Assembly (NCBI GenBank): GCA_027919835.1
Contig: JANVFP010000002.1
Location: 1,302,001 to 1,366,000 of the forward strand
Source: Lentinula raphanica
Taxonomy: Eukaryota > Basidiomycota > Agaricomycetes > Agaricales > Omphalotaceae
Reading direction: 5' to 3'
DNA length: 64,000 nt
Below, one piece after another: positions 47,224 through 57,326 of the stretch; position 1 is the stretch's first letter, and each line of letters begins with the position of its first letter. The notes below the pieces were generated by a model that was not told the DNA's origin, ran no database searches, and saw nothing but the letters and a program-made list of their open reading frames with translations. A program made the translations under genes and the position numbers.

Positions 47224-50200
47224 TTTTGCTGGAATAGAGTGTTGAAAGTTGAAAGGCTGATAATGTGAGTTGGGATGGATGGGATTGGAGAAAACGAAGC
47301 ATTCGTGCGAGGTATTTGAAGGATGGATAAAAAATTGTCCGTGGTAAGCGTGTTCCGACCACTTCGTAATGCATCGTGGGAAAGAATTGATGTACAGTTG
47401 ATTATTTCTCAACTTGATCTGTCACTCTCATCAGCAAAAAAAACCAGTGCAAGTCGACATTCAGAATGCACTGGCTTGTACCAGTGACTTTCCTTTTGCT
47501 CAACGAAGTATACATTGAGCTCAGCTTACCCTCAACTTTGCTATTTCAACGGCCGTTTTAGTCAACAGCACCACCCTCTTTTGCATTCACACTAATGTTA
47601 GATGCTCTTGATAAAGGTATCCACTACAACACTCTATTTCTCTCATTTTCCGAACACGCCGGAACGCCTGATTTTCCTTGAAGTCCCTCAACGTCCATCC
47701 TTTTACTTCTGAAAGTCCTCAAGCAAATCACCGTACAACAATCGCCGTCGTCATGGAAAGGAGATGCTCTATTTGTGTATGATCACTTCAACTCCGAATC
47801 TCCCAGCATTGCAATCGCCCAAAAAAGACGAGTTCCAATCTTTTCCCATAGGCTTGCACCCCAAAAGGTAAGTCAACACATGAGCCTGCCAGGCCTGGTC
47901 CTATTTTATCATCTGTTCTTGATATCCGTGAACGCCTCACGAATATTGTTGTTCCAGCCAAAGCCGGATCTATGATCGTCCTCTCCCGCTCGCCCGGAGT
48001 GGCGCACGAATCTGACAGACACTAGCACGTATTTTCGCCGACTGAGGGCGCACTCACACTGTCATCTATCAACGATCCGACGCTAAGAACGACGCTCGCG
48101 GACGTTTGCAATTGTTTCAAGAATCACTTTGAACTTTGCGCCCAGAAGACTCACTTAGCTTTTCTCACCTTCCGTGTGTACCGCAACACTTGCCAACTTT
48201 CAGCCAAAGGGATTTTCAGGAGATATAAGTAATACCTGTTACAATGTTCGTTCGGAATTCCTCAGTTGAATCCTGTGCAATTTGAAGCTCGAGACAGGGT
48301 TGTTGAAGCCGTGATGTCGACCGGGTTTATGTTCAGTTATTGCTGTTTTGCTGATTCACTTTTGTTAGGCGTACGGCGTTAAGGTGGTTTGGTGTCCACC
48401 ACTTTCGGGGTTTCCCTAGTCTCTTTGAAGACATCGAGAAAGGCACACGCACTGGTATGTTGTTGTTCAATGACTGAACTTTATGACGGTCTGCATATGT
48501 TGCATAAACATTCGAAACATTCCCAATAACGCAACAGCAGACTTACTTCAAGGTATACAACTTTCTCTGCCGGGATGAGTATATGGGAGCGTCATTCGAT
48601 GTGTGGATATACCTTTCACGGTGGTCAAAGACTGCGGCACAGGGTTTCCACGTTGGAACAGAAATGGATGATACATCCGCTTGTGCGCTGTAGACATTCA
48701 AAGTCAGGAGCGCTGGAAGGTTAAGGAAAAGGTATTCAAATTTACTCATCTCCTGTCGCATGAAACAGAAGATTTGTGCTGTTCATTTCCCTCACCATTT
48801 CCTCATGATGTTTATACGCAGTGCGCACTCATCCTCCACTCGTTCTAACAATATATTCAATCCGATAAAAATCCAAATAAATCATCGCACTGCTATGACT
48901 TGGAGGCAATATTACTATCACAACTCCAACCTCTAGCAAACCTCCATGGCACATGCTATTGTCAAATTCACGAACCTTCAACACGACGTGCAGCTCGTGC
49001 AACTTGTGCAATAAACCTAATTAACTCAGTTCGAAGCGACAGCGCATCAACTGTCTATGGGACTCCCGAACCGCCTTTCCAAACTTCAAACGTTCAAACG
49101 CGCATTATACATACATATAAAATAACTCGATCCCGGTTATTTTTCGGTAAACGTCGAGGGGATGGTGATGCGAGCATCGATCGGAGCGGATACTACATAG
49201 CAGGGCAAAGTCAATAATAATCAAGCTATATGGACATCCTTCCAAGGCCATAAATCATTCTCGTCGGGGGGTAACATATGGTAACATCTATCATCTTGTC
49301 GTGGCTAGATGAAGGCTCGGTATACATGTCTGGAAAGTGGTTGATTGAAATTCTTTGGTTACCGGAGTACGCGTTGACTCTGGATATAATCACATGGATA
49401 GCTATTGAGCTCTACACCCGGTCCACGCATATGTGAGTTCAGCTTAAGCTGTGATCTCCCCGTATTGCTTCAGTCTGACTGTGTATGTGGTAGGAAGGAC
49501 TCAACAGTGGTACTACTGGATGATTTTCGTGTTAATGAAATTCACAGGAATAGGTATCACCGGAGGATAGCAAGATATCCTGTATACTGTAGCATATATG
49601 GCATGCAAGTCTCAAGCTCAACAACAACGGACCTCATGGGACCTCATGGGACTCTTCCACGTAGAGAAGAACATGATTCATGAATCATAGAATTGAATGA
49701 TTTGTCGTTCTATCTCATCAAAAGCTATGAACACTGAAAACACCATATGGGTCCGGGATAAACCCAGCTGTTCCCAAGGGATTGAATTTCCGTGCCCTTC
49801 GAGGACCTGGACATATCTTCTAAAAGAGGCTTAATGACTGCGCCAAAATGCTATCATGGAGGCTTGCGTGTTTTGCGTGAAGGTTTGAAAGCAAAGTGAA
49901 CTCAAGACAGAGTCGGACTATCGGAGGACCGCCTTTCACTCTTTTTTTCCCGAACTCCGAGCAGGAGTTGCCTGAGGATTACTGAACGCTGAACGTTTGA
50001 ACACTAAGATACTTCTTGTACAGTGTATTCTGGGGCGTTTTGCGCAAGGTGATGGAAGATGAACTGAAGGCAGAGTCGGACTGTTGTAGGACCGCCTCTC
50101 TTCTCCGAACTCCGAGCAGAACCTGTCGGGATACTGGCCGTTTGAACACTACCTGTACAATGTACTAGTAAAATTGTCCCAGAGCACCGTGCTGGCATCC

Positions 50201-51762
50201 AACTTGGATTGGTAATTTCGGTACTGAAATATTCAGAATGTCCCGAAGACATTGCCATTGACAAGTTCTATGGCAAGGCCAGTGGTGGCTCCGGACTCGA
50301 CTGTGCAATGGCGGTCGATGTAGGCCTTCACTGGCAGTTCATTACGCAGTCTTATCGCCAAGAACGACCAGGGGCTTGTTATACTACAGCCTTTGACATT
50401 CTGCTAGTCATTCGAGTGGACCTATCGGGGGCTTCTCGAAATTCTCTTGGACAATGACAAACCTTCCTCATACTCAATTGGGGGCAATGCTCTGCGGTCA
50501 GCACAGAAGGGAAAGTTCAGATTCAGCACACACCCGATAGTAAACGAGCACCGTCTTCCGATAGTAGTAATAAGTACCTCGCGGCTGATGATCAAATGAA
50601 GTTTGATACCGTCGAACTTGGGCAGCGCCTCTGTAGCACTGCCCCGGGTCATGGCCAAGGGGGAAGAGAAGTATCGACTTTGATTTCGGAAATTTCTCCA
50701 CACGAGTTGGCCTTGATTGCATCGTGTAAGTGCTCTCCTTACTACTGGCAGTACTGTGATGCTACCTTGTATCGAATGCGGGAACAACGATTCCTGGATG
50801 ATAATCGGCGAAAAAAACGGTGCGGGGAAGCTATTGAATGAAGCATTCAGTATCGGCAGGTTATAAGTATACGTCCAATCGATTACATTCATCGCTGCTT
50901 TTCAGAACCGCGACTCTGGCCAGCGGAATCACTGCTAGAGCTTCTGCTGGATCGCTCAACTTTAACGGTGATGCAACAACTATTGCCTTTGTATCACCAT
51001 CACGGACTCACAATCTGACCTTGTCTTCAAAAGAAGGGTTCAAAGTAAGCATCTCCATGTGCATAAAATTAACAGCCCATGCACACGCCCCGTTACTGTG
51101 CCGGCGGTACATATACTCGCCGTCGATATGAGCGGTCCGACTTGTATTTCTGCAATCTGGTCAGCTTCAGCGGGAGGATACTCCTACATTTGGCTCCTGG
51201 TCGAGTCCGCAATCGAAATTCCTAGGATTCTGCACGTCCAACAGTGATGAAAGTGTCTCCCATTCAGCAGTATTCAGCTCCTGCCTTATAAGGTCTGGTC
51301 ATCCCACGGGCGCCTAATACACTTTTTAGCGCGCGCTCATATTTGACATCTGGGCCCTGACCCAGGATCGCATTCGGATAAGGCCTGCTCCTAGATCCAG
51401 ACTAGATCTTTAGCAACAATTCGCTGAACCTTGAGCAGAACGAAGAAGAGGAACTCAGAAACGGTAAACGTCTTCATTCGAGGAATGTAGGGAAGGTAAC
51501 ACCAGTGGGAAGAAGACATTGGGCATGCAAAGCCAGCGTCCCACGGAAATAAAGGCTTATGAGGGTGAAAATTGACATGAACGTGGTTGTTGGATAGTTT
51601 GTTGATGAAGATTGATGATATCAATACAACTCTGACCTGCTGTCTTTTGACTTTGTACATATGGAAATAGTATTGATTCGGCCATGGGTTTTATCTTGAA
51701 CGTCGTTATGGATTGAATTGCTCCATCCTCTTGCCTTTTTACCCTGTATCACTCTCTCGACA
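47224..51762. other. Gene-poor region of 4.5 kb
   Basis: No gene could be built. Isolated open frames at 49.4-49.7, 50.2-50.9 and 50.84-51.25 kb were read on both strands; the piece at 50929-51042 ends in a good donor (GTAAGC) and has an AG before it, but no partner exons or family motif were found. It contains the direct repeat at 49897-50162. Confidence 0.4.
49897..50162. repeat. Diverged direct repeat, period about 165 bp
   Basis: Two copies share AGAGTCGGACT, AGGACCGCCT, CGAACTCCGAGCAG, CGTTTGAACACTA and TTGTACA/CTGTACA blocks in the same order: about 49897-50025 and 50062-50162. No gene overlaps; probably part of an older repeat. Confidence 0.6.
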
Positions 51763-54183
51763 ATGCCTTCTAGAGTCTATGATACTTCGGACGATTGGGA
51801 CCCACTCACCAACGCGATATCACCTCCTCCAGACGAGACTGCGCAAGAACGAGAAATTCGAATCAAGCAGGAGTTGGAGGCAAAGCAAAAGTCGGATGCC
51901 ATAGATGAGGACCTGAATCGTCAACGAGCTGCGGAGAGGAAGGGTCCTAAGCCTGTTCGAGTGTTATTGCTTGGTATGTCGCATTCTCGTTCGCCAACAA
52001 CCCGAGTCTTGACGATGCATATAGGTCAGAGCGAATCAGGTTAGTTCAGTAGCAATTGCCAGCTTGACCTGAAGCTAATACTTCGCGTTTGAAGGGAAAT
52101 CTACCTTTCTGAAGTTCTTCAAGCTGATGCACGATTCCAAAGTACGCTAGCTCAAACCTTTTGAACTCCAGAGCTGTTCTTGACAACTTTCCCGAATCAT
52201 CCAGGCTTTTTCCGCTGAACGAGCATCATGGCGGGCTGTTATACAGCTCAACGTTGTCAGGTCCATTCATATCATACTAGACGCGATGACCCATCCTTCC
52301 CAACCTCGCCATAGTCATCGGACGGTACCTAAAGAACCCATATCGTCGACTTCCAGTTCACCTCTCAGCGGAGAAACTCCGCTACCAGAAGACACTTTTG
52401 ATATAGAACCGGAACTCCTTGAAATCCGAGCACGTCTATCTTCCCTCTTACAAGTCGAAGACCACCTCACTCGTCAACTCACACCCAAGGACTACAGTGA
52501 AGTCGGGACGATGAAGCTCGCGCCAGCGTATCCACTCAAGCACGTCCCAACGGAGTTAGCGATAAACTCCAGCGTGCCTTGGAAGCAGAGGTTTGATAAG
52601 CTGGTAGGCAAGGGAGACACCGAACGTATCATCATTGATTGGGATGATCCGAACGACCCAGGCAAAATCCTTCATGCGGTGAGATAGCTATCTTGTTCCT
52701 CTCTGGGGAAGGGGAGCTTCCATGAGCTTCCATGCCAATCATGTTTCTGTCAATAGTGTGGGGAAGATATGATACGGCTTTGGAAACATCCACTTGTGCA
52801 GCAGATGCTCGAAAAGCAAAATCTTCGGCTCGAGGAAATGGCTGGATTGTGAGTGTGGTACTGTTCCTTCTATTGAGAGGTTCGGCTTGGTAATTTTTGG
52901 TCCTTCCACAAGCTTCTTGGACTCCTTACCTGAAATAACCGCGGAACGATACTTGCCGACCGATGGTGAGTGAGGCTGTTCGAAAATCTAAGTTTGTCGT
53001 GTGATTGACCCTTGGTACTAGAACATATTCTTCGAGCACGACTAAAAACATTGGTGGGGAAGTTCGTAATGTGTTCTGTTCATAGTCTGGGCTCACAGGA
53101 ATCGTCGAACAGGGAGTGTCTGAACATCGAATCAAAGTCAGCGCAGGTATATACTTTTCGATCTATGGTGATCGAAAGGCTCATAATGAATCAAGGGAGC
53201 GATGTTGGCAGCGACTGGCGAATATTTGATGTTGGGGGTCATCGATCTTTGGTAAGCTTTGTGCATCTCGAGGCCTTCATCGAAGGCTGATATAATTGGG
53301 CAGCGAGGCAAGCCATAAGCTTCATCTAATTCTTAGCGAACGTCTGTGAACTCATCTGCGACATAACACCATATTTAGCGGCCTGGGCACCGTTCTTCGA
53401 GAATAACCTCAATGCTATAATATTCCTGGCCCCAATCTCTGCCTTTGACCAGGTTTTGGCTGAAGCACCGAAGGTTAACAGATTGGTAAATTGTGGATTA
53501 CGACCTTCCCGATCCGTGCCTCACCTCACTATGATATCTACAGGAAGACTCGGTTTCATTATGGACAAGTATTGTGGCCAACAAAATTCTTCAGCATACC
53601 GATCTCATTCTATTTCTCAATAAATGCGACCTCATGGCTGCCAAGTTGGCTTCCGGCATCAAGTTGAAGGACTATGTTGTATCATACGGCAACCGGCCGA
53701 ATGACTTCGAGAATACCACGAATTGTGAGCACCGAGTATGAATCATGATCTGTTTTGATGTTTCTTGACTGTGGTCGAACTTTATAATCTAGATTTAAGA
53801 AAGAAGTTCGGTAAGTTTTCTCCTCATCTCTCGGTAGGGAAACCCACCCGACACTGGTTACAAACTATCCATTGTGATTGTTACCTGACACCACTTCTCT
53901 TGTATATGTAGCTGGGATATTGAAGGAGAATTCACCGCTGCCCAGAACATTCTACTGCCATTATACATCAGTGACAGTGAGTACTTGCGGGTTTTTTCGA
54001 TATGCATATCGTCACTCATCTCACATATCAATGTTAGGACACCCTCTCGACTCAGAAGGTGATTGCGAGCAGTAAGTATCCAGTTAGCTCTTTCCGTCAA
54101 ACCATGCTAAATGATAGTGACTGCAACAAGTCAAAGACATGCTAATGCGCGACACGCTCAAAAACTCGACTCTTCTGCTATGA
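51763..54183 (+). CDS. Divergent heterotrimeric G-protein alpha subunit
   Basis: GTP-binding signalling protein of the expanded mushroom G-alpha-like group, 491 residues. Sixteen exons: 51763..51973, 52025..52039, 52095..52141, 52205..52678, 52757..52848, 52913..52965, 53022..53053, 53113..53146, 53196..53251, 53304..53307, 53379..53485, 53544..53724, 53793..53810, 53912..53976, 54038..54071, 54131..54183; the total closes in frame. P-loop GQSESGKST (71-79), switch I RLKTLG, switch II DVGGHRSL (331-338), NKCD (401-404), and YTSVTDTLST as the guanine loop. Switch II has His where canonical G-alpha has the catalytic Gln. The helical domain carries a long Pro/Ser-rich insert. No N-terminal MG-x-x-x-S myristoylation site. 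Exon 10 is inferred at only 4 nt. Confidence 0.93.
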
Positions 54184-54629
54184 TTGCAACTGTAACTATG
54201 TACACACAGACTCTTTTCTGTTTCGCTTCTCCAAGTCATCTAAAGAGCAATTCGCTGATTCTATCTATTCCGATCTCCATCTCTACTAGTATTTAACCAT
54301 TTCCTATCTATTCCTTTGTAGTACCATTGATCTATAATTTGCAACCGCCACAGCCTAGTTCAACAGTTGTTGTAGTTTTATCCTCTTCCTCTCTCTTCCT
54401 CTTCGAATTCATTGCAAATTGCAATCCGATTTCAAGAATGGTCAGTGAGTGAGTCATGGATAAAGCTATCTGGGAATTTAGCGCTGCCGGCGCTAAAGTG
54501 TTTGTTCAACTCATGCCTATACCAACATCATCTTTGAAAAGTGCTTTTCGCACAAGCAACTTTCCTTACACAACAAATATCGCAGCTTCTCCATTCGCCA
54601 GCATTCAACGCGGAAAGACACGATCCATC
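54184..54629. other. Intergenic / possible N-terminal extension of the aldolase gene
   Basis: The frame of the next gene stays open back to an ATG at 54456, which would add 58 Ser/Arg/Lys-rich residues resembling a mitochondrial presequence. Otherwise this is the leader. Confidence 0.4.
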
Positions 54630-55531
54630 ATGCCCACATTCTCCTCTACTGAAACAGAACGTGTCTATCGGAAAGAGCATTTAGCTTTAGTGTTCCGAAT
54701 CCTGCATCGGTTTGGTTTCGCGGAAGGCGTCGCAGGTCACTGTTCTGTCCGAGATCCGGTCAGGCCAGATACGTTCTGGGTTAACCCACAGGGAAAATCC
54801 TTTGCCCGTATGCGTCAATCCGATCTGATTCGGTGTCGTGTAGAGGACGGAGAGATCGTGGAAGGAGAGCTGCCTGTGGATGCGTCTGCCACGAGTATCC
54901 ACTCGCAGATGTACAAAGCCGCTGGAAGAGGCAAAAACCAGGAAGGTGGATCCGCAGGCGGAGTCGAAAGTTTGGTTCATGTGCATTCACCATATACGAA
55001 GTAAGTTCTGCAACCAATAACCAGATGCATCCAATATTGTTCTTCTAGGGCGTTCTCAGCCCTCAATCGAACTCTTGATATGATATCCCAGGATGCATGT
55101 GCATTCTACGACCAACAGGCTCTTGTTCCATTTGCTGGAGGAGTTTTTGATAACCAAGAAGGCGCGCGCATCGCGTCTTTCATCAAAGCACAACATAAAG
55201 TTGCTATACTTCAGAACCACGGTCTTCTGAGCGTAGGAAGATTATCCATAGACGAAGCTGCTTGGTGGCAAATCAGTTTCGAAAGTGCGTATATCGGTAA
55301 CGTCTTGTGCGGCTCTATCTCTGATATCTTTGACGTCTATTATTAGTGTGCGCTAAAGCACAGATACTTGCAGATTCTGCACTAAGGCTCGGTGAAAAGT
55401 TCGTCTTCGCAGAAGAGCGGAATATTCTCGATACGAGGGAGGAGATTGGCACACCGGAAATGGGATGGTTTTGCCTCGCGGCGTACGTAGAAGAGGAGGA
55501 ATGGCATTCGAGGGGAGAGCATAAGCTCTGA
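54630..55531 (+). CDS. Class II aldolase/adducin-family protein
   Basis: Zinc-dependent aldolase or related enzyme, 263 residues. Exons 54630..55000, 55049..55284 and 55347..55531 join in phase. Motifs: KEHLALVFRILHRFGFAEGVAGHCSVRDP, WVNPQGKSFARMRQSDLIRC, then the metal-binding HVHS (His117, His119), FYDQQALVPF and LQNHGLLSVGRLSIDEAAWW, where the third zinc His lies in NHG. The family covers fuculose- and ribulose-phosphate aldolases, but many fungal members have no known substrate. The start at 54630 begins the conserved region at normal spacing; an in-frame ATG at 54456 would add 58 residues that look like a mitochondrial presequence. Both are possible. Confidence 0.9.
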
Positions 55532-56194
55532 AAGGCGTTTGACTAGTATACGCGAGGTAGTACCACTACCACATCTTGCTTATCTATCCACTACTTTCCT
55601 CCAGCGTCGAGGAGTCAATTGAGCCTGAATGGGCATAGTGTGGACCTGCAGATCCATGGACTTTCACGGTAACCTAAAATGCTTAAAGCCGACAATGATC
55701 TAACGACGTTGGACGAATAACGCCAGTCAATTGAGGTATGTGTAACCTGTCCTCTATTTACATGTCACAAATGTCCACTGAATATCCTAAATCCAGTGAA
55801 TTCCTGTAGATTTTGTCCAACATCTCCAGCATGTTCAATGTAGTGGTCTCATGATTCTTTTTCTGAATGATTTGAATAGGGACACAACCACGATCGTGGA
55901 TGGATCGTCAATTCCAAGTCATGATTGTGATGCTCCTGTCGTAGGTGGTACGTACTGCGGATATTTTGGCAACCACGAACGAGCTCAAGTATTACCATAA
56001 AGAGGAGGACGGTCTTCTGCATGATTGGTGAGTGTACACTGGTAATCCTTAATCTTAGTACGAGAGACACGTTTATAAGCTACAGCACTTACAGTGGTCC
56101 TTATGATTTCTTCGGGAGTCTATAAAAATCAAGCAAATTGTTCCAACTTCCCCCAGTCCTTGTCCTGGGAACCTTCTTGTGTTTGTAGCGGCAA
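55532..56194. other. Intergenic; upstream region of the ribonuclease gene
   Basis: No gene seen. The right end carries TATAAAAA at 56121-56128, 67 bp before the first ATG of the ribonuclease gene. I searched here for a signal-peptide exon and found none. Confidence 0.45.
56121..56128 (+). promoter_or_regulatory. TATA box of the ribonuclease gene
   Basis: TATAAAAA; the first ATG downstream is the modelled start at 56195, which supports that start. Confidence 0.5.
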
Positions 56195-56814
56195 ATGTCT
56201 TCGACCGATACCACAATCTTCTATGAACCTACTGGATGCAACTGCGATGGCACGGCATATACGCAAGCTGACATCAATGCTGCGGGTGTCAAAGCATTGC
56301 AACTAGCGAGCGAAAGGAAGACCATAGGTAAGCTTTGAGCGTCGATGTCTGTGTCGTATGCACATCAATCATCTCGTTCTGTCAACTCAGGCGAGGACAA
56401 ATATCCACATGTATACAACGACTATGAAAGGTTCAACTTTGCCCATGCAGTTAAACCCTATCTCGAGTTTCCCATTGAGCGGGACGGGAGGACATATGGC
56501 GGTAGTAGTCCTGGTGCTGACAGAATCGTGATCGGTAGCATCGCAGAGGACTTCAGCAGCGCTGTGTATTGTGCCGTCATCACTCATGACGGACAGAGGA
56601 AGAACGGGTTCGCAGAGTGTGCTGATGATACGATGAACCCCAGAGGAAAAGGAAAATATGAGCCTGGCTCAGGTGGGTCTAGAGACACAGTCAATCTGTA
56701 TAGGTTTAATGGTTGTCTTTTACGGTAGGCGAGGTGGAAAAGTATCACAGAAAGCATGGACATCATGGGCATCGCTATGGGGATAGGAAATTGAGAGATT
56801 ATATCGAGATGTAA
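56195..56814 (+). CDS. Guanyl-specific ribonuclease of the T1/F1 family, no visible signal peptide
   Basis: RNA endonuclease cutting after G in the T1 family. Exons 56195..56327, 56391..56672 and 56729..56814 give 166 residues; without the last splice the stop is at 56728. The T1 active site is complete: YPHVYNDYERF (His51), LEFPIE (Glu70), SPGADRIV (Arg89) and ITHDGQ (His110). PTGCNCDGTAYT at residues 12-23 matches the Cys pattern of the Pleurotus enzyme. A long insert lies before the second half and the spliced tail is His/Arg-rich (HRKHGHHGHRYGD). The N-terminus MSSTDTTIFYEP lacks a signal peptide although the family is normally secreted. Either an upstream exon was missed or this one acts inside the cell. 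Confidence 0.85.
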
Positions 56815-57326
56815 TCATTGGGAAGAATTATCGATATCAACCTATGATCTATCATGTACTGTCCACTGTCGTTATACACGCTTCGTATTTGAGCCAGGAG
56901 AAAGGTATCTGAAATTGACCTGGACTGGCGCGACACGAACGACACGAACGACGCGGCTGAGGATCAATCATGTGATGAGAAACTCCCGGTTGAACTCGCC
57001 CTAACCGTTTCCCTCTTTACGCATGTTGCCTTCCCTTTAAACGATCTTGGTGGCTTTCGCTTGGTTCCAGAATCGCCTCAACTCGTCGATGCTCATGACA
57101 CTTAAACGTCTCTGAAGAAATCTCTCCGCGGCATCTATTCTTCCGACCACTCTTCCGAGCTCTCAACGAAGATTTCTTGAATTTTTTTTTGGTTTACAGA
57201 GGGAGGGGCGTATCTCACGTTATTCTTGGGAGTTCTTGGTTAGACTTGCCAGTGGCTTGTTTTGGATACAAAGAGGGGAGAGAGATTGACGAACGGAGAA
57301 ACTAAACCAAGCCACCAGCAACGACG
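56815..57326. other. Intergenic; promoter of the disordered protein gene
   Basis: No gene seen. It contains a repeated ACGACACGAACG-like motif (about 56932-56955) and a long T run at 57180-57190. Confidence 0.4.

Noticed and set aside
50422..50892. 156-codon open frame on minus in the gene-poor stretch
   Set aside because: No start context, no splice partners, no recognisable motif, and composition looks like random reading.
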